This document shows, in pieces, positions 14,663-22,677 of a stretch of DNA of 47,082 nucleotides. This DNA comes from Candidatus Treponema caballi (GTDB lineage Bacteria > Spirochaetota > Spirochaetia > Treponematales > Treponemataceae). The number at the start of each line of letters is the position of its first letter. Positions within the stretch are counted from its first letter, which is position 1. The stretch covers positions 1 through 47,082 of the forward strand of contig JAGHRS010000045.1 of NCBI GenBank assembly GCA_018066285.1. The letters run 5' to 3'. The position numbers and the translations under genes are program-made. The notes under the pieces are model-generated. The model did no database searches. It was given only the letters and a program-made list of their open reading frames with translations, and was not told the DNA's origin.

Positions 14663-15181
14663 TCACGCTTTTTTGATGTAACACACACGCGTAACGTCAT
14701 CATTTTGAACTGAATACATGTCAACCTTGCCGCAGTACGCGAAACCGCTTTTTTCAAGCAGCGTGCGCATCGGCTTATTGTTGGGATGGGTGTCTATTCT
14801 GAGAGTCGGACACTGCTCAAGAGTCCAGGCGAAGACCGACTGCCCGACGCCGCGAACGGCCCCTGACGACGCCATCATGTGCAGGACGCCGTAGTCGTTG
14901 TTGTCAGGCCACGCGCCGTCATAGATTGTGTCGTAGAGCGGATCGTGTCCGCGCGTGTAACAGAAGGTGGCCGCTACATCGTTTTCCGACTCAAGCACAT
15001 ACTGTGTGCCGGCTACGATATTTGCTTTCAGAGCCTCTTCAGACGGCCAGAGTTTCTTGCCGGGAGACGGCAAGCCCCACTGGCTCTCGTTTCCCTGTTC
15101 CTTCATGAATTGGCGGGCGTGCGCGTATATCTCAAGCATTACAGGCAAATCATCAATAAGGGCTTTTCGAACAACAAACAT
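14663..15181 (-). CDS. GNAT-family N-acetyltransferase
   Basis: A 172-residue GNAT protein beginning MFVVRKALIDDLPVMLEIYA. GAVRGVGQSVFAW is a variant of the acetyl-CoA loop, and HPNNKPMRTLLEKSGFAYCG is the C-terminal motif. The ATG at 15181 follows CAGGAG by six bases. A longer reading frame upstream would translate the composite repeat (DRNQGTVLF) and is rejected. Like the GNAT gene at 6053, it is preceded by the three-hairpin composite about 16 bp before its start codon. Substrate unknown. Confidence 0.83.
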   Translation of the reverse strand: MFVVRKALIDDLPVMLEIYAHARQFMKEQGNESQWGLPSPGKKLWPSEEALKANIVAGTQYVLESENDVAATFCYTRGHDPLYDTIYDGAWPDNNDYGVLHMMASSGAVRGVGQSVFAWTLEQCPTLRIDTHPNNKPMRTLLEKSGFAYCGKVDMYSVQNDDVTRVCYIKKA

Positions 15182-15197
15182 CCTTTTCTCCTGAGGA

Positions 15198-15344
15198 AAG
15201 AGAACCGTCCCCTGGTTTCTATCAGATCCAGGGCCATGGATGGCCCTGGAAAGCAAGGAGTATTATGCACAGCTCCTGTGCATAATACTCGGGAAGGCAG
15301 CCAGCATGGATACTGGTTACCGGCGAGAACCGTCCCCTAGTCCC
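15198..15344 (-). repeat. Composite element: repeat, three hairpins, repeat (copy 2)
   Basis: Inverted copy of the element at 5885-6035. Outer repeats lie at 15198-15218 and 15325-15344. The middle stem is GAGTATTATGCACAG (15258-15272) with 15276-15290, 15 bp. Relative to copy 1 it has two compensatory pair changes, G-C to A-T and A-T to T-A. CCAGGGCCA (15228-15236) pairs with 15241-15249. The third stem (15296-15321) is imperfect here. Confidence 0.88.
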
Positions 15345-15346
15345 TC

Positions 15347-16120
15347 CTAGTCCCTCGGGTCAAACCGCTCGAAAATCGGGATGCTTCCGGCGGCGCGACA
15401 GGCGTCGAAGTCTGCTTTTGACGCAATCGTCCAGGAAAACTCCTGTGCGCCCTTCTTGTCAACAGAACGCCGCACCCACTTGTCGGCACGGTCTTCAAAC
15501 TTGTATGCCATGAAATCTGGCTTGGTAAGCACATTGAACCAGAGTTTCGTTAACAGACCGCGCTGCCACTTGGGCAACCCTTCCGGACGCAGAATAAAAT
15601 TCTGTGCAAGCTGACCACGCATAACATCAGGGCAAAGTTCACGCACATCTTTTATGACACGAGGATCAAACGATTCAATGCAGAAGTCGCCCTTGTACGA
15701 AGCAAGGCGCGAGAGCACTGCTTCCGTAAGCGGACGATGGTTGCCCCGGAATGCCTTGAGTTCGATTATCAGCGGATAACGGCCATCCACAAGATTCAGG
15801 ACTTCATCAAATGACGGTATCTGCTCTTCAGTGCCTTCAAGGCGGAGCGCGCGGGCTTCGTCAAACGTCAGATCCTCAAGGAAGCCTTCCGCGCCCGTAC
15901 AGCGCTTGAGCGTCTCGTCGTGAAAGACCATAAGGCTGCCGTCTTTCAAGAGGTGTACGTCGAACTCCATGCCCCATCCATTCTCAATGGCGCGGCGGAA
16001 AGCAGGAAGCGAATTTTCTGGAATTGCAGGTTTGTCGTGAAACCCGCGGTGTGCGAATATCTGGCCTCGGAACGTCTCCAGAAGCGGATGTCCCGTGCGG
16101 CACGAAAAATGCTCTTTCAA
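15347..16120 (-). CDS. Glycerophosphodiester phosphodiesterase (GDPD)
   Basis: Hydrolyses glycerophosphodiesters to glycerol-3-phosphate and an alcohol. The 257-residue TIM barrel opens with IFAHRGFHDKPAIPENS, whose His-Arg and Glu bind metal and substrate. MEFDVHLLKDGSLMVFHDE supplies Glu-Asp and the second catalytic His, and YPLIIELK follows. All hallmark residues are present. There is no signal peptide, so it is probably cytoplasmic, as in the UgpQ group. It starts with TTG at 16120, eight bases after GGAGGA. The TAG stop lies in a GGGACTAG stretch that belongs to the tail of the adjacent repeat, so the last residue or two may be repeat-derived. Confidence 0.9.
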   Translation of the reverse strand: MKEHFSCRTGHPLLETFRGQIFAHRGFHDKPAIPENSLPAFRRAIENGWGMEFDVHLLKDGSLMVFHDETLKRCTGAEGFLEDLTFDEARALRLEGTEEQIPSFDEVLNLVDGRYPLIIELKAFRGNHRPLTEAVLSRLASYKGDFCIESFDPRVIKDVRELCPDVMRGQLAQNFILRPEGLPKWQRGLLTKLWFNVLTKPDFMAYKFEDRADKWVRRSVDKKGAQEFSWTIASKADFDACRAAGSIPIFERFDPRD

Positions 16121-16137
16121 ATAACAACTCCTCCCGG

Positions 16138-16160
16138 GACCAGAGAACCGTCCCCTAGTC
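16138..16160 (-). repeat. Repeat copy upstream of GDPD
   Basis: A full-length copy with a complete 11-bp stem (one T-G pair in the outer arm). It is followed to about 16184 by decayed CTAGTCCCC units. Confidence 0.88.
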
Positions 16161-16187
16161 CCCTAGTCCCCGTCCTAGTCCCCGTTT

Positions 16188-17534
16188 TTAATCATCCATA
16201 TCCTCGTAAGCAGCAAGTCCCTTCTTTGCTTCAGGGATGGAATCACCGTGCTTTACGAAAAGCATCGTAACAAAACTCAGAGCAACGAACAGGGCAGCAT
16301 ACGGGAAGAGTACCTTGTAACTGACTTTTCTCATAAGTGTTCCGGCGAGAATCGGGGTGACTACCTGGGCAGCCATTGAAGCTGTGTAGTAGTAGCCAGT
16401 GAACTTGCCGATATCAGAGCCCCTGCACATTTCAACGACCATCGGCAGACTGTTTACATTGATTGCAGCCCATGCAAGGCCAACGAGCGCGAACACGATA
16501 AACATAACTGTCGTAATGGATGAAGATGTTGTTGTCAGGATATAGCCAAGACCAAAGCAGACAGCAAGCAGGATACATCCGCCCATGATTGTCTTCTTGC
16601 GACCAATACGGGATGCGAGCATACCGATAGGAACATATGACACGATTGCGCCACCAGTTGCTATCAGAAGACAGGTACTGGCTCCTCCAAGTCCCTGACC
16701 CATAATCTGATCGACATACGTCGTAAACCAGGTGGTAACACCGTTGTAACCGATGAACCAGAGTGCAATGGAGGCAAGCATGAAACCAAGCGAAACCTTG
16801 ACCTGCTTTGGCAGCACTTCCTTTCCGCTTCCATCGTCTTCAGCAAGATTCCACTCAGGATGCTCATCCTCAAGCTTCTTGTTTTCAGCTACGAGCTTAG
16901 GCTCCTTTATTGTCAGGAACAGGACAAGCACGCTTACGAACATGATTGCCGACACAACGATGAACAGCGGCTGATAGTTGACGTGAGCAAGTCCCTCTGT
17001 TTTTGCATTAGGATACATGACAGCCGCAACACCCAGATAGATGATGCCGCCAACAGCTCCCATCAGGTTGATGATTGCGTTTGCCTTTGAGCGGAGTGGC
17101 TTAGGTGTTACATCCGGCATGAGTGCAACAGCTGGAGAACGGTACGTTCCCATGGCAACAAGAAGAAGGCCGAGACAAATGACAAACAGCACAAGCAGGC
17201 TTGTAGACGGAGATACAGCATATCCGTTGTCAAAGAAAGGAAGCAGGTTCACCAGCACAATGGCGACCGCAGTTCCCATAAGGATGTACGGCATACGCTT
17301 TCCGATTTTCGTGTTTGTCTTATCCGACAGACCGCCAAAAAACGGCAGCAGGAACAGAGCGAGGATGTTGTCCAGCGCCATGATGGCACCTGAATACGTC
17401 TCGTTCATATTGAACGTTTTTGTGAGGATGAGCGGTACTACGTTGTCATACATCTGCCAGAAAGCGCAGATAGACAGAAACGCAAGACCGACAAGCAGCG
17501 TCCGTTTGTTGTCAAGTTCCATTTTTTCTTCCAT
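16188..17534 (-). CDS. MFS transporter (GPH/SLC45-like)
   Basis: A 448-residue, twelve-segment major facilitator. GGLSDKTNTKIGKRMPYILMG is the loop 2-3 signature (cited from GLSDK to PYIL), and ASRIGRKKTIMGG is the matching loop in the second half. The pattern resembles glycoside-pentoside-hexuronide and sucrose/H+ symporters, which would fit the sugar-degrading genes, but specificity is inference. AAGGGG lies seven bases before the ATG at 17534. A longer start at 17552 lacks a site. It reads toward GDPD with a gap of under 70 bp that contains a repeat. Confidence 0.85.
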   Translation of the reverse strand: MEEKMELDNKRTLLVGLAFLSICAFWQMYDNVVPLILTKTFNMNETYSGAIMALDNILALFLLPFFGGLSDKTNTKIGKRMPYILMGTAVAIVLVNLLPFFDNGYAVSPSTSLLVLFVICLGLLLVAMGTYRSPAVALMPDVTPKPLRSKANAIINLMGAVGGIIYLGVAAVMYPNAKTEGLAHVNYQPLFIVVSAIMFVSVLVLFLTIKEPKLVAENKKLEDEHPEWNLAEDDGSGKEVLPKQVKVSLGFMLASIALWFIGYNGVTTWFTTYVDQIMGQGLGGASTCLLIATGGAIVSYVPIGMLASRIGRKKTIMGGCILLAVCFGLGYILTTTSSSITTVMFIVFALVGLAWAAINVNSLPMVVEMCRGSDIGKFTGYYYTASMAAQVVTPILAGTLMRKVSYKVLFPYAALFVALSFVTMLFVKHGDSIPEAKKGLAAYEDMDD

Positions 17535-17581
17535 GTTTTTTCCCCTTTTCAAGCCAGCCGTTCATCCGGCAAGCAGCATTT

Positions 17582-18100
17582 TTATTTTACGATAACAGCA
17601 CGTGCGGTAATTACCTTTTCCCGTGCAGGACCTGCCTTGTAGCCGATGGCGGCAGAACCGTACACACCGTGGTTATCCGGCACACCGTACTCGTGAAGCA
17701 GGTGGCGCACATCCGGGTCGTCATAGCAGTCTTTCAGCTGATTAATCCAGACGCAGCCAAGGCCTAAAGCCTCTGACGCAAGGTAGATGTTCTCCATTGC
17801 GCAGGCGTTGTCCACCTCGCGGAATGCGCTTTCCTTGTCATTTGACGTCAGGATGAGGACTGCAGGCTTATACATGTCGTAGCCTGCATCCCGTCCGAGC
17901 GCCTTCGCGACCGCAGCAGCAAGCGTCTGAATCTTTTCGCGGTCAACAAGTGCCGTGAACTGCCAGGTCTGTCTGTTTATGCCGCTTGGAGCAGCAAGGG
18001 CGCAGTCAAGGATAGTCTGGACATCCGCCTCTGAAACTGACTGGTCTGTGAAAGAGCGGCATGAGCGGCGGCTCTTTATGAAGTTGATGAATTCGTTCAT
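17582..18100 (-). CDS. Nitroreductase-family FMN oxidoreductase
   Basis: A 172-residue flavoprotein of the nitroreductase fold. SRRSCRSFTDQ near the N-terminus contacts FMN phosphate, APSGINRQTWQF contains the Ser/Asn-Gln flavin contacts, and GLGCVWINQL and AAIGYKAG complete the fold. The usual substrates are nitro compounds, quinones or a tethered metabolite; none can be assigned. The start codon is two bases after the deoD stop, so it is translated from the deoD transcript. Confidence 0.88.
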   Translation of the reverse strand: MNEFINFIKSRRSCRSFTDQSVSEADVQTILDCALAAPSGINRQTWQFTALVDREKIQTLAAAVAKALGRDAGYDMYKPAVLILTSNDKESAFREVDNACAMENIYLASEALGLGCVWINQLKDCYDDPDVRHLLHEYGVPDNHGVYGSAAIGYKAGPAREKVITARAVIVK

Positions 18101-18102
18101 GC

Positions 18103-18807
18103 TCAGTCGGCTGTTGCCGCCTCCAGTGCAATCTTCATCATCGTGGTGAATGTCTTCTGTCTTTCTTCTGATGTCGTTGATTCGCCTGTGACGATATGGT
18201 CTGAAACAGTCAGGATACCGAGCGCCTGACGTCCGTATTTCTTTGCGAGTGTGTAGAGTTCAGCAGTCTCCATCTCAACGCCTGAGACACCATACTTTGC
18301 CCAGAGCTTCCAGTTCCCGTTCTCATCATAGAACAGGTCGCTTGAAATGACGGTGCTTACAATCGGCTTTATGCCTTCCTTACCGGCAGCGGCGTATGCT
18401 TTCTGAAGCAGATCCCAGTCGGCGGTAGGAGCGAAGTGCAGGTTTCCGAAGCGCTGGTTCATCAGGCTGGAATCAGAGCAGGCGCCCATTGCAAGAATAA
18501 CGTCGCGCACCTTTGTCGCCTCATGGATTGCACCACATGTTCCGATGCGGATGGCCTTCTTTACGCCATAGAACTGGAACAGCTCGTTTACGTAGATTGA
18601 AAGGGATGGCTGACCCATGCCGGTGCCCTGAACGGATACGCGCTTGCCGTTATAGGTGCCCGTATAGCCGAACATGTTGCGGACTTCGTTATAGCAGACG
18701 GCGTCCTTCAAAAAAGTTTCTGCGATGAACTTTGCGCGGAGCGGATCTCCCGGCAGCAGTACTGCCTCGGCAATCTGTCCGTCTTTTGCAGCGATATGTG
18801 TACTCAT
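18103..18807 (-). CDS. deoD: Purine-nucleoside phosphorylase, DeoD type
   Basis: Phosphorolysis of purine (deoxy)nucleosides to free base and (deoxy)ribose-1-phosphate for salvage. The 234 residues match hexameric DeoD in length. [21 protein letters not shown] has the phosphate-contacting GDP loop (PGDPLRAK). RIGTCGAI and [14 protein letters not shown] give the ribose/base pocket, and TVSDHI carries the catalytic Asp. GGAGG precedes the ATG by five bases. An extended -10 promoter lies just upstream. Confidence 0.95.
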   Translation of the reverse strand: MSTHIAAKDGQIAEAVLLPGDPLRAKFIAETFLKDAVCYNEVRNMFGYTGTYNGKRVSVQGTGMGQPSLSIYVNELFQFYGVKKAIRIGTCGAIHEATKVRDVILAMGACSDSSLMNQRFGNLHFAPTADWDLLQKAYAAAGKEGIKPIVSTVISSDLFYDENGNWKLWAKYGVSGVEMETAELYTLAKKYGRQALGILTVSDHIVTGESTTSEERQKTFTTMMKIALEAATAD

Positions 18808-18831
18808 AAAAATCCTCCAGAATTACAGTAA

Positions 18832-18845
18832 TGGTAATTATACCA
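18832..18845 (-). promoter_or_regulatory. deoD promoter with overlapping TGGTA/TACCA inverted repeat
   Basis: Minus strand: TGGTATAAT is a perfect extended -10 (18837-18845), with a poor -35 as expected. The plus strand reads TGGTA-ATTA-TACCA across it, a possible operator for a deoxynucleoside or purine repressor. The predicted leader is about 23 bases. Confidence 0.65.
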
Positions 18846-18910
18846 CACATTCTGGCGGATATGGGAAAAATGCTTTCAGGATGCAGATGTTGCTTGCGAA
18901 TGAGCAGCAA

Positions 18911-19501
18911 CTACATGAAGATGATGCCGAAGATGGCGCCCGCAAGCACGACGATGACAGGACTCAGTTTCTTCACGGTAAGCAACAGCGTCAGTGCAAC
19001 GGCGAAGAATATTGTGCCGGAGACAGACGTGAGCGCCAGCGGGAAAGCGGAAACGGCCGTACCAGCTTCTGAAACTGCAGCGGCTCCATCATTCACGGTG
19101 ACGACGGCAATTTTCAGGACGTTCCAGGCGGCAACGGCAATCAGTCCAGCGCTTACCGGGCGGACGACATTGAACACCGTCTTCACAAGCGGCTTTTCCT
19201 GGAAAGCAGTATATGAGCGCGCGATAATCAGGATGATGATGAGTGATGGCAGAACGGTCGCGAACGTGACGAGCACGCCGCCCATAACGCCGTACAGCTT
19301 GCAGCCGATGTACGTCGCCATGTTGATGCCGATGGGGCCCGGCGTGCTTTCGGAGACAGCGACCATGTTGTAGAACATTTCAGGTGTTATGAGCCCGCCA
19401 CCGACAACCGGCTCGTACATGAGCGTAATGGCTACCTGCCCGCCGCCAATCGTGAACAGTCCTATGTAGAAGAAGCGCCACATCAAAGCAAGAAGGCTCA
19501 T
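18911..19501 (-). CDS. Chromate-transporter family protein, second half
   Basis: A 196-residue membrane protein of the ChrA half-size type. FYIGLFTIGGGQVAI and ESTPGPIGINMATYIG are the family signatures, followed by five or six hydrophobic segments. Half-size ChrA proteins usually act as a pair of opposite membrane topology. The partner ends in an ATGA overlap with this gene, so translation is coupled. The family exports chromate in some bacteria, but in anaerobes the true substrate is often unknown. Confidence 0.87.
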   Translation of the reverse strand: MSLLALMWRFFYIGLFTIGGGQVAITLMYEPVVGGGLITPEMFYNMVAVSESTPGPIGINMATYIGCKLYGVMGGVLVTFATVLPSLIIILIIARSYTAFQEKPLVKTVFNVVRPVSAGLIAVAAWNVLKIAVVTVNDGAAAVSEAGTAVSAFPLALTSVSGTIFFAVALTLLLTVKKLSPVIVVLAGAIFGIIFM

Positions 19502-20169
19502 TTTGTGTCTCCTTCGCTTTCAGTGGATAGAGAACCGTCCCCTGGTTCCAGCTCCTGCGCTCGTTCTGGAGAACCGTCCCCTGGTCCACCGGCAACTGGC
19601 GGACGGCGTTTCAGCGAGAACGCGTACACGACAAGACCGAGCACGAGAGACGCGACAACAACAAGCACAGTCGGCGCCCGGAACACGACGATCGCGGAGA
19701 AGGCAGCTGTGAACAGCAGGAGCTTCCACCAGACAAGGATTTTCTTTATGAAGGTGACGACCGCTTTGCACAGCAGCGCGGCTACCGCAATATTAATACC
19801 CATGAGCGCTTTCTGTACCCACACTATCTGGGTGAAGTTTTCAAGGAAGCTTGCGATTACTGAAATGATGATGAGGGAAGGAGTTACGACACCGAGCGTT
19901 GCAATGGTGCCGCCCAGAACGCCCGCCTGCGTGTAGCCGATGAAGGTAGCCACGTTCACCGCGATGATGCCGGGCGTCATCTGGCCAATGGCGAAATAAT
20001 CAAGCAGCGTCTCTTTTGTAACCCAGTTACGCTTGTCCGCAAGTTCGCTTTCAAGAATAGGCAGCATGGCAAGACCGCCGCCAAACGTAACGGCACCAAT
20101 CTTGAAAAAGACGGCAAAAAGCTCAAGCAGCCTACAGAACCGTCCCCTGGTATCTTTCTTCTCGTTCAT
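19498..20169 (-). CDS. Chromate-transporter family protein, first half, with repeat-coded ends
   Basis: A 223-residue partner of the following gene. FKIGAVTFGGGLAML and GQMTPGIIAVNVATFIG are the ChrA motifs. The start is taken at ATG 20169 (MNEKKDTRGRFC). The residues DTRGRF are read from a repeat in a different frame from the other genes. Upstream, the only ribosome-site candidate is the AGGGGACGG of another repeat copy. The C-terminal tail contains PGDGSP and PGDGSL from two more copies. Both ends of this membrane protein are thus repeat-built, while the transmembrane core is intact. Confidence 0.83.
   Translation of the reverse strand: MNEKKDTRGRFCRLLELFAVFFKIGAVTFGGGLAMLPILESELADKRNWVTKETLLDYFAIGQMTPGIIAVNVATFIGYTQAGVLGGTIATLGVVTPSLIIISVIASFLENFTQIVWVQKALMGINIAVAALLCKAVVTFIKKILVWWKLLLFTAAFSAIVVFRAPTVLVVVASLVLGLVVYAFSLKRRPPVAGGPGDGSPERAQELEPGDGSLSTESEGDTK
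19527..19587 (-). repeat. Two in-frame repeat copies at the C-terminus of the ChrA-type gene
   Basis: Copies at 19527-19548 and 19567-19587, sense to the gene. They encode PGDGSP and PGDGSL in a charged tail just before the stop codon. Confidence 0.9.
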
Positions 20170-20249
20170 ACAGAACCGTCCCCTGGTTCCTGACTCATCC
20201 GTCACCACAGAACCGTCCCCTAGTATACTATAGAACCGTCCCCTAGTAC
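20134..20249 (-). repeat. Cluster of four repeat copies at divergent ChrA/MATE promoters
   Basis: Copies begin near 20134, 20170, 20206 and 20230. The first lies inside the ChrA-type gene, the next three in the intergenic region. Core starts are 36, 37 and 23 bases apart. Right arms are mostly degenerate (CTGT instead of CTCT). A TATAGTATACT sequence between the last two could be a -10 box for the minus-strand operon. Confidence 0.9.
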
Positions 20250-20251
20250 AC

Positions 20252-20280
20252 TTGAAAAAGATACCGTCTCCCGCTATAAC
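20252..20280 (+). promoter_or_regulatory. Promoter of second MATE gene, near-leaderless
   Basis: TTGAAA (20252-20257), exactly 17 bp, and TATAAC (20275-20280). Ten bases separate the -10 from the ATG at 20291, so the leader would be about 3 bases. This rules against the TTG at 20252 being a start codon. Confidence 0.7.
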
Positions 20281-20290
20281 GGTACAAAGT

Positions 20291-21670
20291 ATGAAGACCA
20301 CTTCAAAGACAACGGACATAACCCAAGGCGTCATCTGGAAGCAGCTTCTCGCCTTCTTCTTTCCCATCCTGTTCGGCACCTTCTTCCAACAGCTCTACAA
20401 CACAGTCGACGCAATCATCGTGGGCCGCTTTCTCGGCAAAGAGGCGCTGGCCGCCGTCGGTGGTGGAACGGGTACCGTCGTCAATCTGCTTGTGGGTTTC
20501 TTCACGGGACTTACCGGTGGCGCAACCGTCAGCATCTCGCAGTTTTACGGCGCAAAGAACAGGCGCGACCTGCACCGGGCAGTACACACGGCGCTCGCCT
20601 TCTGCATTGCAGGCGGCCTCATCATCACCGTTCTCGGCATCTTCTACGCCCCGTGGATGCTCCGTCTTTTAGGCACTCCGGATGAAATCCTTGAGCCTGC
20701 AATCCAGTACATCACGATTTTCTTCATGGGAATCCTGCCGTCCATCATTTACAACATGGGCGGCGCCATTCTACGTGCTGCAGGCGACTCAAAGCGCCCG
20801 TTCTACATCCTGATAATTGGAACGTTCCTGAACATCATCCTCGACATTCTGTTCATCGCCGTCTTCAAGCTGGGCGTCGCAGGTGCCGCTTATGCCACAA
20901 TCGCATCCCAGACAGTCACGATGATTCTCGTCATCATCATCCTGATGAAGACAAATGACATCTATCGCCTGACGCTGAGGGACATCCGCTTTGACGGTCC
21001 CATGCTCAGGACAATCCTGCACCTGGGTCTTCCGACAGGCTTTCAGTCAGTCATGTACACGGTGTCAAACCTGATAATCCAGAAAAACGTGAACGCATTC
21101 GGCACAAACACGATTGCAGCGTGGGCTGCATACGGAAAGGTCGACTGCATTTTCTGGATGATGATCAACTCGTTCGGCATTGCAATCACGACGTTTGCAG
21201 GCCAGAATTACGGCGCAAGAAAACTCGACCGCGTCCATAAGGGAACAAAGCAGTGCCTCTTCATGGCGGCGATAGCCACCGTTGCAATGGCCATCATCTT
21301 CATCGTGGCCGGCCGCTACATCCTCTGGCTCTTCTGTGATGATCCCGCAGTCCTTGAAGAAGGCATGAAGATCATCAACTTCCTCGCGCCGTCATTCATC
21401 ACGTTCATCTGCATTGAAGTTCTGTCAGGCACCATCCGCGGCTGCGGCAAGACGCTCGTCCCGGCGCTCTTCACCTGCGGCGGCGTCTGCATCCTCCGCA
21501 TCATCTGGCTGGCGGTGGCAGTGCCTGTGTGGCCGACAATGATCACCGTCTCAGCGTCCTACCCCATCAGTTGGACGCTCACAAGCGGACTGTTCATTGT
21601 ATATTACAGATATCTTAAAAAAAGGGACTTCGGCGCAGCGCCCGTAAAAGCAAACAAATCTTTCATCTGA
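20291..21670 (+). CDS. MATE-family efflux transporter
   Basis: A 459-residue twelve-segment exporter. FPILFGTFFQQLYNTVDAII is the MATE signature in the first segment, and LGLPTGFQSVMYTVSNLIIQ begins the second half. FAGQNYGARK is conserved. The Asp in NTVDA is a likely cation site. No Shine-Dalgarno is present, and a strong promoter almost abuts the start. It belongs to a different subfamily from the MATE gene at 6977. It is divergent from the ChrA-type pair, with four repeat copies between or at the gene ends. Confidence 0.9.
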   Translation: MKTTSKTTDITQGVIWKQLLAFFFPILFGTFFQQLYNTVDAIIVGRFLGKEALAAVGGGTGTVVNLLVGFFTGLTGGATVSISQFYGAKNRRDLHRAVHTALAFCIAGGLIITVLGIFYAPWMLRLLGTPDEILEPAIQYITIFFMGILPSIIYNMGGAILRAAGDSKRPFYILIIGTFLNIILDILFIAVFKLGVAGAAYATIASQTVTMILVIIILMKTNDIYRLTLRDIRFDGPMLRTILHLGLPTGFQSVMYTVSNLIIQKNVNAFGTNTIAAWAAYGKVDCIFWMMINSFGIAITTFAGQNYGARKLDRVHKGTKQCLFMAAIATVAMAIIFIVAGRYILWLFCDDPAVLEEGMKIINFLAPSFITFICIEVLSGTIRGCGKTLVPALFTCGGVCILRIIWLAVAVPVWPTMITVSASYPISWTLTSGLFIVYYRYLKKRDFGAAPVKANKSFI

Positions 21671-21699
21671 CAACTCCGCCCGTAAACGCAGACTGAGCG

Positions 21700-22677
21700 C
21701 TAGCTTCTGACAGGCGCCCACTCAGGTTCATACTCGCCCGGATACACGCGGATAGAGCATGCTTCCATGCACACCTCATCAACAAACTTCTGGATATCCT
21801 GGGCGAACGGCGAGAAAAGGTCGTCAGGCGAATATGACAGATCGAGCACCGTCTCCTCGCCCTCGAAAGCAGCCCGTGAAAAAGCACCCTGAAGAGAGAC
21901 CATGTCTTCAACCGCAGGATACACATGCGGCATCTTCTTTTCCTCGTACTTGAACTTCAGGAATGCGAGCTGCATTTTCTCAAGCTCAGCGTGTGACGCG
22001 CCTTCAAGAGAGAAACCTGATGACAGACCACAGTTGTTGCAGCGCTGCCACTCGGCAAAGTCTGAAAGGAACGCGGATGGCTTCAGGCGGAGCGGATGAA
22101 GCACCGTCAGAAACCACGGCACGGCGCGGCCTTCGGTATAGAAAGCGTCTGAAGCAAACGACAGATTCTTAAGAAGCGTGATGTCCTGCGTTGAAAGACG
22201 CGGGCCGGCCTTGACGCCATCGAATGAGAAATACATGTGGTTCGGATACTGCTGAATCAGGAAATCGAGGAGCTCGCGGAAGTTCTTTACGCCGAACGTT
22301 TCGCTGTCAAAAGCGGAACAGTCCGCATCGAAACCGAACACAAGCCCCATGTCATTAAGGAGCGCGCACTTTTTCTCAAGCGATTTACGCTGGTTCTGCC
22401 AGTCTGCGCTCACGTCGATTGAAAGCGAGCAGTACAGTTCCGAGGCAGTCTCTGCGACCTGGCGGTCAATGACCATGTGCGGCAGATGAATGTCAAACAG
22501 TACATCCGGCGTTTTGCGCGCGGCTGCTTTCATGAAGCGGATGAGATTATCTTTTGAAGAAGTAAGCTGGCGGTCGTACACCGTGAACTGGCGGATATCC
22601 TTTTCCTTAAAGGAATCAAGCGCCTTTTCAAGTGAACCTGCCGCAAAATCGAAATGCCTGTCTGTACCTGAGTTCAT
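21700..22677 (-). CDS. Unknown protein translationally coupled to asnA
   Basis: I do not recognise this 325-residue soluble protein. It has alternating helix/strand predicted blocks such as DVLFDIHLPHMVIDR, MYFSFDGVKAGPRLS and WFLTVLHPLRLKPSAFL, compatible with a TIM-barrel-like fold. A CNNCG segment could bind metal, but there is no radical-SAM CxxxCxxC. The ATG shares its A with the asnA stop (TGATG), so translation is coupled and a link to asparagine or aspartate metabolism is possible. A GTG at 22707 is an alternative start inside asnA. Confidence 0.6.
   Translation of the reverse strand: MNSGTDRHFDFAAGSLEKALDSFKEKDIRQFTVYDRQLTSSKDNLIRFMKAAARKTPDVLFDIHLPHMVIDRQVAETASELYCSLSIDVSADWQNQRKSLEKKCALLNDMGLVFGFDADCSAFDSETFGVKNFRELLDFLIQQYPNHMYFSFDGVKAGPRLSTQDITLLKNLSFASDAFYTEGRAVPWFLTVLHPLRLKPSAFLSDFAEWQRCNNCGLSSGFSLEGASHAELEKMQLAFLKFKYEEKKMPHVYPAVEDMVSLQGAFSRAAFEGEETVLDLSYSPDDLFSPFAQDIQKFVDEVCMEACSIRVYPGEYEPEWAPVRS

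Noticed and set aside
15182-15256. N-terminal extension of the second composite-led GNAT gene
   Set aside because: The residues come from the repeat (NQGTVLF); CAGGAG fits the ATG at 15181.
20134-20249. Short regularly spaced repeats resembling a CRISPR array
   Set aside because: Spacing is 36, 37 and 23 bases, the copies also occur singly over 24 kb and inside genes, and no cas gene is present.
20252-20290. TTG at 20252 as start of the second MATE gene
   Set aside because: That TTG is the first part of a TTGAAA -35 box with a 17-bp spacer to TATAAC; the ATG at 20291 fits the family N-terminus.
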